From Anaerolineales bacterium (GTDB taxonomy: Bacteria; Chloroflexota; Anaerolineae; Anaerolineales; Villigracilaceae), in the NCBI GenBank assembly GCA_030583885.1, contig CP129480.1:1674001-1738000 (forward strand): a DNA stretch of 64,000 bases, in the 5' to 3' direction. The notes beneath the pieces are model-generated. The model saw nothing but the letters and a program-made list of their open reading frames with translations, was not told the DNA's origin and made no database searches. This document shows positions 27,440-35,760 of the stretch, one piece after another. Each line of letters starts with the position of its first letter. Position 1 is the stretch's first letter. The position numbers and the translations under genes are program-made.

Positions 27440-28540
27440 ATGACCAGTGAGTATGCAGTTGAAATGCAGGATGTTCTAAAGCAGTTCGTAACACCGGAGG
27501 GCGGTATTTTGGCGGCGGTCAATCATGTCACCATGCAGATCAAGGATGGCGAGTTCTTTTCCCTGCTCGGTCCATCCGGCTGCGGCAAGACGACCTCCCT
27601 GCGAATGATCGCTGGCTTTGAATTGCCGACGGAAGGTAAAATCCTGATTCATGGCAAGGAGATGAGCCAGGTTCCTGCTTTTCAACGGCCCGTCAATACG
27701 GTCTTTCAACAATATGCCCTCTTTCCGCATATGACCGTCGAACAGAATATTGCGTTTGGCCTGGAAATGAAAGGGGTCTCCCGGACCGAACGTTCCAAAC
27801 GGGTTTCAGAAGCACTGGAAATGGTCCGTTTGCCGGGCATGGAGATGCGCCGTCCCAAACAATTATCCGGTGGACAGCAACAGCGCATCGCCCTTGCCCG
27901 TGCCTTGATCAACAAACCTGAAGTCCTTCTCCTCGACGAACCGCTTGGTGCGCTTGACCTGAAGCTGCGCAAGGAAATGCAATTGGAATTGAAAACGCTC
28001 CAGCGCGAGGTTGGGATTACGTTCATATATGTCACCCATGACCAGGAGGAGGCGCTCACCATGAGTGACCGCATCGCAGTCATGAGCAAGGGGGTCGCAT
28101 TACAGATCGGCGTACCGGAGGAGATCTATGAACGCCCCGCCACCAAGTTCGTTGCGGACTTCATTGGTGAGACCAATTTCCTGGACGGTGTTGTGAAGGG
28201 ACAGAGCGGCTCAAAGGTTGAAATTGACCTGACAGGAACAGGGATCGTCTTTGTCGAATCGAGCCGAACGTTCACGAACGGACAACAGGTAACCGTGGCG
28301 GTGCGTCCCGAAAAACTCTCGTTGAATTCCGATCGCAAAGATGGAAATACCCTCAAAGGACATGTGGAGGAGGTTATCTACATTGGCACCGATACGCATT
28401 ATGGTGTGCGATTCCCCGGCGGTCACAAGGCGCGTGTTCGCGAGCAGAATATTACGCTTGCTCGAAAATCCATCGCGAAGACCGGTGACGAAGTGACAAT
28501 GTCCTTTACCTTTACTTCGCCCCGCGTTCTCACAGAATAG
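27440..28540 (+). CDS. potA: Polyamine ABC transporter ATP-binding protein
   Basis: This is the ATPase subunit of a spermidine/putrescine importer. Walker A LLGPSGCGKTTSLRM (about 45-59), signature LSGGQQQRIALARAL and Walker B VLLLDEPLGALD are intact, and a C-terminal TOBE-2 domain is present (about 280-360). Length (366 aa) matches PotA. Shine-Dalgarno aggagaag. It is the first gene of potABCD, 15 bases from potB. Confidence 0.92.
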   Translation: MTSEYAVEMQDVLKQFVTPEGGILAAVNHVTMQIKDGEFFSLLGPSGCGKTTSLRMIAGFELPTEGKILIHGKEMSQVPAFQRPVNTVFQQYALFPHMTVEQNIAFGLEMKGVSRTERSKRVSEALEMVRLPGMEMRRPKQLSGGQQQRIALARALINKPEVLLLDEPLGALDLKLRKEMQLELKTLQREVGITFIYVTHDQEEALTMSDRIAVMSKGVALQIGVPEEIYERPATKFVADFIGETNFLDGVVKGQSGSKVEIDLTGTGIVFVESSRTFTNGQQVTVAVRPEKLSLNSDRKDGNTLKGHVEEVIYIGTDTHYGVRFPGGHKARVREQNITLARKSIAKTGDEVTMSFTFTSPRVLTE

Positions 28541-28554
28541 GGCGGGGGATTACT

Positions 28555-29466
28555 ATGCTTAAATTCTTCCGCGGTAAAAAAGGGTTTCAACTTTTAGGAT
28601 TGCTGGGTCCGGGGGCGCTATGGATATTTCTCTTTTTCAACCTGCCGATCCTGATCATGCTTTTCATTAGTTTTGTCGAGCGCGGACGCGCCGGCGGCAT
28701 TAAGCTCCCGCCCGTGTACACGCTCAACAACTATGAATTGTTCTTCAACGCCTGCGCCTCCGATTTTGCAGGCGTGAATTGCAATCCTTTTCTCTATATG
28801 GGGATTTTCGGGAATTCTGTCCGTATCGCGCTGGTGGTGACATTCTGGTGCATCGTCATCGGCTACCCGCTGTCCTATTTTATTGCAAGGCAAAAACCCG
28901 TCTGGCGCGATGCGTTGATGATTCTCGTCATCATCCCATTCTGGACGAATTTCCTCGTCCGCACGTACGCGCTCAAATCGGTTCTTGCGACAGAGGGTCT
29001 GCTCAATACATTCCTGATGAATTTGCGCCTGATTGGCGGCCCTTTGGATTTACTCTTCAATGAGTTTGCGGTTGTCGTCGGTTTGATCTACGGCTACCTG
29101 CCCTTCGCTGTCCTGCCGATGTACGCGTCCATCGAAAAGTTCGACCACTCCCTTATGGAAGCCGCTGCGGACTTGGGAGCGCCGCCACAGCGTGCCTTCT
29201 GGCGGGTGATGCTGCCGATGACCCTGCCCGGCGTCGCCGCCGCGCTCATCCTCGTATTTGTTCCCGTTGTTGGGGCTTTCATCACGCCCGACATCATGGG
29301 CGGCGGGAAGGTCGAGATGATCGGCACGCTGATCAACCGTCAGTTTGGCGTGGCGCGCAACTGGCCCTTTGGTTCGGCAATGTCGCTGGTGTTGATGACG
29401 CTGGTGTTGATCGGGGTGGTCGCCTACTTCCGTTCCAGCAATGAAGAGACGCGGAGGGCGATGTGA
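28555..29466 (+). CDS. potB: Polyamine ABC transporter permease
   Basis: This inner-membrane permease, 303 aa, has six predicted helices and the EAA loop EAAADLGAPPQRAFWRVMLP (about 202-221) that contacts PotA. A conserved Cys-containing external loop FNACASDFAGVNC lies near the N-terminus. Its stop overlaps the potC start by 4 bases, so the two permeases are coupled. Confidence 0.92.
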   Translation: MLKFFRGKKGFQLLGLLGPGALWIFLFFNLPILIMLFISFVERGRAGGIKLPPVYTLNNYELFFNACASDFAGVNCNPFLYMGIFGNSVRIALVVTFWCIVIGYPLSYFIARQKPVWRDALMILVIIPFWTNFLVRTYALKSVLATEGLLNTFLMNLRLIGGPLDLLFNEFAVVVGLIYGYLPFAVLPMYASIEKFDHSLMEAAADLGAPPQRAFWRVMLPMTLPGVAAALILVFVPVVGAFITPDIMGGGKVEMIGTLINRQFGVARNWPFGSAMSLVLMTLVLIGVVAYFRSSNEETRRAM

Positions 29467-30587
29467 GTGCATTTCCTGTGTATCCCCGCCAAAAAGTGCG
29501 CCTCGGTACACGGATCGGCAGCTGGCTTCTCGGGTCAAATGCGGCTTTGGTGTTTGGCTTCCTTTATCTGCCGGTGATCATCTTGATCATCTTTTCCTTC
29601 AATGATACCCGCTCGGTAGCGGTGTTTACAGGATTTTCGACAGAATGGTATTTGAAACTCTCCCAAAACACCGAACTTCTGGAAGCGGCTCGCAATAGCC
29701 TGTTGGTTGGTTTGATTACTACCATTGTCGCCACTGTCATCGGCACGTTGACAGCCCTGGCAATGGACCGTTACCGCTTCAAGTTGCGGACTACCTTTGA
29801 TGCCAATTTGTATCTCCCGATTGTTATTCCTGAGATCGTCATGGGCATTGCCCTGCTGTTGTTCTTCAATCAGGCGCTTTTCCCGTTTATGCAAAACGTG
29901 TTTGGCATCCGTGCGACGACCGGATTGCACACCATTACTTTAGCGCACATCGCCTTCGACATCCCCTTTGTCTATGTCATCGTGCGCGCCCGCCTGGCGG
30001 ACTTCGACCGCACGCTGGAGGAAGCCGCCGCAGACCTTGGCGCGGACGAGTGGAATACCTTCAAGCGGGTGACCCTGCCCCTGCTTATGCCCGGCATCAT
30101 CGGCGGCGCTCTCATGGCGTTCACCCTGTCTTTGGATGACTACCTGATCACCGTCTTTACCAAGGGCGTGCAGGATCAGACCATGCCGTTGTACATCTAT
30201 TCGCTTGTGCGCAAAGGCGTCACCCCGGAGATTAACGCGCTCTCCACGGTACTGCTCGTTGGTTCCATTGGCTTGGTCGGGCTTTCCCTGACAGCCCAAA
30301 GCGGCGGCGCGCTCTACACGCGCGCCATGTCCTTTGGCGCCGGGCTGGGGCTTGGTGCATACGGCTTGTCCAGCCTGCCTGCGGTGTTTGCGCCGGGCGA
30401 TTTTACGGCAGCGTCCCTGATTATTCGGCTTCTCTTGCTGGCGGGTTGTTACTGGGCTTGGAATTCCTTCAAAGGCTTCCGCGAAGAATTGCATGAGACG
30501 AACAACCCCGGCAGGGTGCTTGCATGGATTGCGGTTTTTATCGTCGCCTTCGCCGCATACCTATCCATGTTCCTGTTACTATCCTGA
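29463..30587 (+). CDS. potC: Polyamine ABC transporter permease with C-terminal membrane extension
   Basis: This second permease begins at a GTG overlapping the potB stop. The PotC core (about 1-275) has the EAA loop EEAAADLGADEWNTFKRVT and SLDDYLITVF. The usual PotC is about 260-275 residues; this one continues for about 100 more with roughly three hydrophobic segments (near 285-310, 320-338 and 350-374). The extension is not part of the family and its role is unknown. Confidence 0.88.
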   Translation: MSAFPVYPRQKVRLGTRIGSWLLGSNAALVFGFLYLPVIILIIFSFNDTRSVAVFTGFSTEWYLKLSQNTELLEAARNSLLVGLITTIVATVIGTLTALAMDRYRFKLRTTFDANLYLPIVIPEIVMGIALLLFFNQALFPFMQNVFGIRATTGLHTITLAHIAFDIPFVYVIVRARLADFDRTLEEAAADLGADEWNTFKRVTLPLLMPGIIGGALMAFTLSLDDYLITVFTKGVQDQTMPLYIYSLVRKGVTPEINALSTVLLVGSIGLVGLSLTAQSGGALYTRAMSFGAGLGLGAYGLSSLPAVFAPGDFTAASLIIRLLLLAGCYWAWNSFKGFREELHETNNPGRVLAWIAVFIVAFAAYLSMFLLLS

Positions 30588-30685
30588 TGAATGAAAGGAG
30601 GTGGTTCCCTGTTCTATCCGCATAGTTATAAATCCGCCTAGACGGAGACCGTTGACCGATACAAAGAAAAAGGAGAGATGAAGAA

Positions 30686-31825
30686 ATGAAAAAGAGTTTG
30701 ATTTACCTGTTTGTGCTTGTGGCTCTTGTGCTTTCGGCGTGTCAGCCCGCCCCTGATGCCGTGCCCGCCGACGGCTCGGATGCAGGCGGCGCTGCGGAAC
30801 TGTCCGAGCGTTGCGGCGATGGCAGCCAGCCGCTCGCAGAACGAATTTATTTCTACAACTGGGTTGAGTATTTCGACCCCTCTATCAAGGACATGTTCAT
30901 GGAGGAATGCGGCGTGGAGGTCGTGGAGACCAATTTCGACTCGAACGAAACGCTTCTCGCCACGCTCCAGGCTGGCGGCGCCGACTACGACATTATCGTC
31001 CCCTCGGATTACATGGTGCAGATTATGATTTCCGAAGGTATGTTGATGGAACTCGATTTCAACCTCATCAGCAACATTTCCAACATGGACGACCTGAACG
31101 TCAACCAATACTTCGATCCCGAACAAAAATATACCGTTCCCTATTTCTGGGGAACCTCTGGTTTTGCCGTGGACACAAACGTTGTGACCGAATACGAAGA
31201 TTCCTGGAGCATGATGTTCGATCCGAATTCGCCCTACTGCGGCCAGATCAGCATGTTGGACGACCAGCGTGAAACCATTGGCGCTGCGCTCATGTATCTT
31301 GGGTATCCCCTAAATTCCACCGATCCTGCCCAACTCGAAGAAGCCAAGGACCTGCTGATCGAGCAATCCAAGTGCGTAAAAGCCTATGACAGCCAGACCA
31401 ATGATGACCTGGTCGTTGCCGGCGAAACCGTCCTTGGTCATATGTGGACGGGTGATGCAATTCTCGCCGGACTGCCCGATTACGGCGGACGCGATGGCAT
31501 TATTTATGTCATCCCGCAGGAAGGCTGCGTCATCTGGCAGGATAACCTCGCGATCCCCGTGAATGCGCCGAACGCTTATACTGCGATGGTCTTCATCAAC
31601 TACCTCAACTACCCCGAGATTGCCGCGCAGAACGTGGAGTTTGTCGGTTATGGAACGCCAAACGAAGCCTCCAAGGAATTCATTGACCCCGAAATGCTTG
31701 CAGACGAAGGCATCTATCCGCCCCCGGATGTTGAAGCCCGATTGCAATGGATCGAGGATGTGGGCGATGCTCTTCAGTTGTACGACCGCATCTGGACGGA
31801 GTTCAAAGCTTCCATTGGCAGCTAG
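30686..31825 (+). CDS. potD: Polyamine-binding lipoprotein
   Basis: This is the solute receptor of the polyamine importer, 379 aa. The signal peptide ends in a lipobox LVLSAC with Cys 19, so it is a lipid-anchored extracytoplasmic protein. The mature part is a type 2 periplasmic-binding domain with RIYFYNWVEYFDPS-like strand and VVVPS-type segment IIVPSDYMV. Context (potABC upstream) and resemblance to PotD/PotF support spermidine or putrescine. The 98-base gap upstream has a strong Shine-Dalgarno-like AGGAGGTGG (30596-30604) with no following gene; the real one is aaaggagag before the ATG. Confidence 0.9.
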   Translation: MKKSLIYLFVLVALVLSACQPAPDAVPADGSDAGGAAELSERCGDGSQPLAERIYFYNWVEYFDPSIKDMFMEECGVEVVETNFDSNETLLATLQAGGADYDIIVPSDYMVQIMISEGMLMELDFNLISNISNMDDLNVNQYFDPEQKYTVPYFWGTSGFAVDTNVVTEYEDSWSMMFDPNSPYCGQISMLDDQRETIGAALMYLGYPLNSTDPAQLEEAKDLLIEQSKCVKAYDSQTNDDLVVAGETVLGHMWTGDAILAGLPDYGGRDGIIYVIPQEGCVIWQDNLAIPVNAPNAYTAMVFINYLNYPEIAAQNVEFVGYGTPNEASKEFIDPEMLADEGIYPPPDVEARLQWIEDVGDALQLYDRIWTEFKASIGS

Positions 31826-31835
31826 TTGATTTGAG

Positions 31836-31869
31836 ACGGCAGTCGCATTCGGAGCGGCTGCCGTTTTTT
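31836..31869 (+). terminator. Intrinsic terminator after potD
   Basis: ACGGCAG-TCGC pairs with GCGG-CTGCCGT (one G-T wobble), followed by six T. This ends block A. Confidence 0.88.
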
Positions 31870-31949
31870 AATGGCTGGCAGCGGCAGGCGTTTGTATAAA
31901 GTCATGATTAGGCCGTCCTAATGGTAGAATCAGCACAAAATTGATGTAA

Positions 31950-31970
31950 ATTATGATTATTCATCATAAT
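31950..31970. promoter_or_regulatory. Candidate operator upstream of the second Lrp gene
   Basis: A perfect inverted repeat ATTATGA-N7-TCATAAT lies just upstream of the -35 of the promoter below. Its size suits a dimeric Lrp/AsnC protein, so autoregulation is plausible. Confidence 0.5.
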
Positions 31971-31974
31971 GTAG

Positions 31975-32003
31975 TTGACATTTTTGCAGAAAAGGAATAA
32001 CAT
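31975..32003 (+). promoter_or_regulatory. Promoter of the second Lrp/AsnC gene, apparently leaderless
   Basis: TTGACA (31975-31980), a 17-base spacer and TAACAT (31998-32003) end only 6 bases before the ATG, so transcription would begin at or next to the start codon. Confidence 0.7.
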
Positions 32004-32009
32004 TTAAAT

Positions 32010-32474
32010 ATGGACAGCGCAATTGGCAATCACTCTGAGCGGCTGGACAAGATAGACATGTATATTATCGATGCAATGCGGCGGGACGGCAGGGAAGCCT
32101 TCGCTCAAATTGCTGAAAATCTCGGCGTTTCGCCTGGCATGGTCCGCCAGCGCTACAACCGCCTCGTAAAACTTGGTTACCTAAAAGTCGTCGCTGTCAC
32201 CAACCCGCTTATGATGGGTAAGCGCACCATGGCCATGATCGGCGTCCGCACGGATGGGCGCAAAATGCTGGAAGTGGCAAACAAGCTTATTAAATTCGAC
32301 GAGGTTGTTTACATCGTCGTTGTCAGCGGCAGGTTCGACATCATGGTCGAAGTCTTTTGTAGTGACCACGAGGACCTGCTTAAATTCATGACCGAAAAAC
32401 TTGCAAAGGTGGATGGAGTCCGCGAGACGGAATCCTTCATGTATCTGAAGATCACCAAAGAGATCTATTTTTAG
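32010..32474 (+). CDS. Lrp/AsnC-family transcriptional regulator, block B
   Basis: This 154-residue protein has an AsnC-type winged HTH (about 10-60, LGVSPGMVRQRYNRL) and a RAM effector domain (about 70-150). It opens catalytic block B and probably controls the saccharopine-dehydrogenase-like gene and its followers. It is only distantly similar to the block A regulator, so the two likely sense different ligands. Confidence 0.9.
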   Translation: MDSAIGNHSERLDKIDMYIIDAMRRDGREAFAQIAENLGVSPGMVRQRYNRLVKLGYLKVVAVTNPLMMGKRTMAMIGVRTDGRKMLEVANKLIKFDEVVYIVVVSGRFDIMVEVFCSDHEDLLKFMTEKLAKVDGVRETESFMYLKITKEIYF

Positions 32475-32521
32475 AAACGAATGCATCCAGCCTGCCTGTT
32501 AACTTATTCTTACCATTTCGC

Positions 32522-32542
32522 ACGCTCTCCTCTGAGCGTTTT
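32522..32542 (+). terminator. Weak hairpin after the second Lrp gene
   Basis: ACGCTC and GAGCGT arms with a 6-base loop are followed by four T. The stem is short, so it may be only a partial terminator. Confidence 0.35.
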
Positions 32543-32591
32543 CAAAGATTGTTTTGTATTCTAACTCGCTCATGCGCGGGTTATAAAACCT

Positions 32592-33815
32592 ATGGAGAAT
32601 GGAAAGGTCATGAGAATATTGCTAGTAGGAGTGGGCGGAGTGGGGGAGGCCATTGCCGCAATCGCCAGGCCGCGCAAGTGGATGGAGTTGATGGTGCTGG
32701 CAGATTACAATGTCAAACGCGCTGAAGAGGTGCAGAAAAAACTGGGGGACAACAAGCGCTTTCCCGTCGAGTTCATCGACGCGGGGGACCAGCAAAGCAT
32801 CGAAGAACTGGCCAAGAAATACCGGGTGGATCTCATCATGAACTCGGTGGATCCCATTTTCAACAAGCAGATCTTCGATGCCGCCTATAAGGTCGGCGTG
32901 ACCTACATGGACATGGCGATGACACTCTCTGAACCGCATCCCACCGACCCGTTCAACAAGCCCGGCGTGAAACTGGGCGACTACCAGTTCGAAAAAGCCA
33001 AGGACTGGGAAAAGAAAGGTTTGCTCGCGCTCGTTGGTATCGGCGTGGAGCCTGGCATGGCGGATGTCTTCGCCCGCTATGCGGCGGATCATCTTTTCGA
33101 CGAGATTGACGAAGTTGGCGTCCGTGACGGAGCGAATATCACCATCGAAGGCTATGACTTTGCTCCTAACTTCTCCATCTGGACAACCATCGAAGAATGC
33201 CTGAATCCACCAGTGATCTGGCAGGACGGGCAGTGGTTTACCACACCGCCGTTCTCCGAACCTGAGATATTTGACTTCCCTGAGATCGGACCTGTCGAAG
33301 TCGTTAACGTGGAACATGAGGAGGTACTGCTTGTGCCGCGCTGGGTCAAGGCGAAGCGCGTCACGTTCAAGTATGGATTGGGCGATGAGTTCATCAGTGT
33401 TTTGAAAACCCTGCACATGCTCGGCTTGGATAATAAGGAGAAGATAAACGTCAAAGGTGTACAGGTCGCGCCGCGAGATGTGGTTGCCGCCTGTCTGCCA
33501 GACCCTGCTCATCTGGGGGATAAGATGAAGGGTAAGACCTGCGCGGGGACGTATGTAACAGGCACAAAGGATGGAAAGAAGCGGGCGGTCTATCTCTATC
33601 AGGTTGCGGATAACGAAGAATGCATGAAGGCGTGGGGCTGCCAGGCGGTTGTCGCGCAGACCGCCTTCTCCGCGGTAATCGCAATGGATTTGCTGAAGCA
33701 CGGTGCCTGGAAAGGCAAAGGTGTACTGGGACCCGAGGCCTTCCCACCTGATCCATTCATGGAAAAAATGACAGATTACGGCTTTCCTTATGGAATGAAG
33801 GAACTGACCGCATAG
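32592..33815 (+). CDS. Saccharopine dehydrogenase-like oxidoreductase
   Basis: This 407-residue protein has an N-terminal Rossmann domain (ILLVGVGGVGEAIAAI, about 9-24; Asp near 38 suits NAD) and a saccharopine-dehydrogenase-type C-terminal domain. Relatives include saccharopine, carboxynorspermidine and homospermidine enzymes, which make or cleave a secondary amine between an amino acid and a carbonyl or polyamine. Next to polyamine genes, a polyamine- or lysine-derived substrate is attractive but unproven. Some family members act on other substrates. No Shine-Dalgarno is strong; an in-frame ATG 6 codons later (after ggaaagg) is an alternative start. Confidence 0.75.
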   Translation: MENGKVMRILLVGVGGVGEAIAAIARPRKWMELMVLADYNVKRAEEVQKKLGDNKRFPVEFIDAGDQQSIEELAKKYRVDLIMNSVDPIFNKQIFDAAYKVGVTYMDMAMTLSEPHPTDPFNKPGVKLGDYQFEKAKDWEKKGLLALVGIGVEPGMADVFARYAADHLFDEIDEVGVRDGANITIEGYDFAPNFSIWTTIEECLNPPVIWQDGQWFTTPPFSEPEIFDFPEIGPVEVVNVEHEEVLLVPRWVKAKRVTFKYGLGDEFISVLKTLHMLGLDNKEKINVKGVQVAPRDVVAACLPDPAHLGDKMKGKTCAGTYVTGTKDGKKRAVYLYQVADNEECMKAWGCQAVVAQTAFSAVIAMDLLKHGAWKGKGVLGPEAFPPDPFMEKMTDYGFPYGMKELTA

Positions 33816-33824
33816 AAAAAACAA

Positions 33825-33862
33825 AGCGGACAAACGTGAGAGCGTTTGTCCGCTAATTTTTT
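33825..33862 (+). terminator. Intrinsic terminator after the saccharopine dehydrogenase-like gene
   Basis: Perfect 12-base arms (AGCGGACAAACG / CGTTTGTCCGCT) with a 6-base loop are followed by AATTTTTT. Confidence 0.9.
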
Positions 33863-33894
33863 GCGGAGTGATGTCCGCGTTTTTGGAGGGCACC

Positions 33895-35499
33895 ATGGAT
33901 GGGTACGAATACTCAGGTTTGATCATCGGGGGGATTGTGGTGATTTTGATAATCCGTTTGGGGGTTGGGTATTGGGCGTCTAAAAAAGTGGAGACGACAA
34001 CGGATTATGTGCTGGCGGGACGCCGCCTGCCGTTGTGGATGGCGGCTCCGTCCATCATGGCGACCTGGTTCGCCGCAGAGACGTTGATGGGGTCGAGTTC
34101 GGAGGCGTATAAATATGGCTTGCAAGGTGTGATCTTCGACCCGTTTGGCGCGACGTTGTGCCTCGTGTTGTCCGCCTTCCTGATCGTGCGCCTGGCGCGC
34201 CGCGCACAATATGTGACGATCATGGATTTCTTCCAACAGCGTTACGGCACGACCATGTCGGTGGTGGGATCGGTGGCACAGATCATTGGCTACTTCGGCT
34301 GGACGGCGGCGCAGATCGTGGCAGGCGGCGCAATTTTGCAAGCCCTGCTCGGCTGGGATTTGTCCGTGGGCATGGTGCTGGTGGCTGGCGTGGTGACGAT
34401 CTACACGATGGCAGGCGGTCTATGGGCGGATACCGCGCTCGACTTCATGCAGATGTTCCTGACGACCATCGGCTTGCTGGTCATCTTCATCGGCATCTTA
34501 TGGGCGGTGGGTGGTCTCGATGCCTTCCTTGGCATGGCGGGCGCGCAGTACACCGATTATCCCTTCGCGCTTGCGCCAACAGAGGAGGAGGGCTATCTCG
34601 GCTATAGCGGCACGTTGGGATGGTTCTACTATGCCGCGGCGTGGATGGCGATCGGCCTCGGTTCCATTCCTGCGCAGGATTATCTCCAGCGCACCTGCGC
34701 CGCAAAGAACGAAAACGTGGCGGTCAAAGCCACCTATATTGCCGCGTTCCTGTACATCACCTTCGGTGTGCTTTCCCCGTTCATCGGCATGGCAGCATAT
34801 TCCGCCATCGGACCCGATATTCCATCGGATGAAACGCAATTTATCATCATCACGATGGCGATGAAATACCTGCACCCAATTTTGACGGCGCTCTTTGTGG
34901 CGGCGCTTGCCTCGGCGTTGATGAGCACCTCCGACAGTTCCATGCTGGCTGGGGCGACAATGTTCACGGAGAATATCGTCAAGGCCTTCAAGCCCGACCT
35001 CGCGGATAAAACCCAATTACTTCTCACCCGTCTTGCGCTCGCAGTCAGCGGCATCTTAAGCCTCATCATCGCGCTCTGGGCGGAAACCATCTACGAGCTG
35101 GCAATACTGGCGAATACCTGTATTCTGGTCGGAATGGTGGCGCCTTATGTGATCGGCATGTATTGGAAGAAAGCCAATCACATCGGCGCGCTCACATCAT
35201 TCTTCTCTGGCTCGATATCGTGGGGCTTTCTCTCGGTTTATTACTACCAGCAGACCTTCGTCCTCTGTGAAGGCGACTTGTACTGTTCGTTTTGGGATGC
35301 CGTTTATATCGCATCCACGCCCGCCTTCATCATCTCGATCATCGCCTTCATCATCGTATCGCTGGCGACGGGCAAGATCGACCCGCCGAAGATCTTGAAG
35401 GATGTGTACGGTAAACCTGTGGACATGAAGAACGCGCTTGGATGGGGCAACCTGAACGACCTGCCCGAATCCTCCGCTTCCCCCGCCGCTGACGATTGA
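33895..35499 (+). CDS. Sodium:solute symporter (SSS family), block B
   Basis: This 534-residue symporter is a clear paralogue of the block A symporter: shared DYVLAGRRLPLWM, MATWFAAETLMGSSS, ASALMSTSDSSMLAGA and a C-terminal external loop CEGDLYCSFWDAVYIAS. The start at 33895 follows a good Shine-Dalgarno (ggaggg, 5 bases before). A reading 9 codons longer exists but lacks one. It follows a terminator, so it probably has its own promoter. The substrate is not assigned. Confidence 0.9.
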   Translation: MDGYEYSGLIIGGIVVILIIRLGVGYWASKKVETTTDYVLAGRRLPLWMAAPSIMATWFAAETLMGSSSEAYKYGLQGVIFDPFGATLCLVLSAFLIVRLARRAQYVTIMDFFQQRYGTTMSVVGSVAQIIGYFGWTAAQIVAGGAILQALLGWDLSVGMVLVAGVVTIYTMAGGLWADTALDFMQMFLTTIGLLVIFIGILWAVGGLDAFLGMAGAQYTDYPFALAPTEEEGYLGYSGTLGWFYYAAAWMAIGLGSIPAQDYLQRTCAAKNENVAVKATYIAAFLYITFGVLSPFIGMAAYSAIGPDIPSDETQFIIITMAMKYLHPILTALFVAALASALMSTSDSSMLAGATMFTENIVKAFKPDLADKTQLLLTRLALAVSGILSLIIALWAETIYELAILANTCILVGMVAPYVIGMYWKKANHIGALTSFFSGSISWGFLSVYYYQQTFVLCEGDLYCSFWDAVYIASTPAFIISIIAFIIVSLATGKIDPPKILKDVYGKPVDMKNALGWGNLNDLPESSASPAADD

Positions 35500-35504
35500 A
35501 TCCG

Positions 35505-35576
35505 TTATGGAGTCAGGTAGTTTAGTGCCACGCAGTGGTGTGCTCCCGAACGGCGATGAGCCGCCTGACTCCATAA
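35505..35576. repeat. 72-bp element with 13-bp perfect terminal inverted repeats
   Basis: TTATGGAGTCAGG (35505-35517) is repeated inverted at 35564-35576. The interior has two smaller hairpins (about GCCAC-GCA-GTGGT and CGGC-GATGA-GCCG), giving a cloverleaf-like fold. It starts 5 bases after the symporter stop. It looks like a short non-coding mobile or REP-like element. The rest of the 261-base gap up to the AOR gene holds a possible promoter only. Confidence 0.7.
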
Positions 35577-35727
35577 TTAAACTCAAAGAGTAGAAAAAGC
35601 CTCTTGACGCCTCACCAGCCGTCGGTTGGGAAGGCAGGCGTCACAGGCCTGCAGGAAAAGGTTTGGGCTTGGGTCGCATCCTGTCGCTTTCGGAAATGCC
35701 AAGTTGTAGAAAGTCAAAGGCAGTTGT

Positions 35728-35733
35728 TATAAT
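35728..35733 (+). promoter_or_regulatory. Possible -10 box of the AOR gene
   Basis: TATAAT 28 bases before the ATG, with a poor -35 (TTGTAG, 18 bases upstream). Confidence 0.4.
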
Positions 35734-35760
35734 TGTGGAAAAATTCATACGGAGGATGCC

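Noticed and set aside
30596..30640. Strong Shine-Dalgarno AGGAGGTGG after potC suggesting a small gene
   Set aside because: No ATG, GTG or TTG at proper distance opens a frame of more than about ten codons.
32622..33926. Long minus-strand frame (434 codons) opposite the saccharopine dehydrogenase-like gene
   Set aside because: It crosses the terminator at 33825-33862 and has no recognisable domain, whereas the plus strand does.
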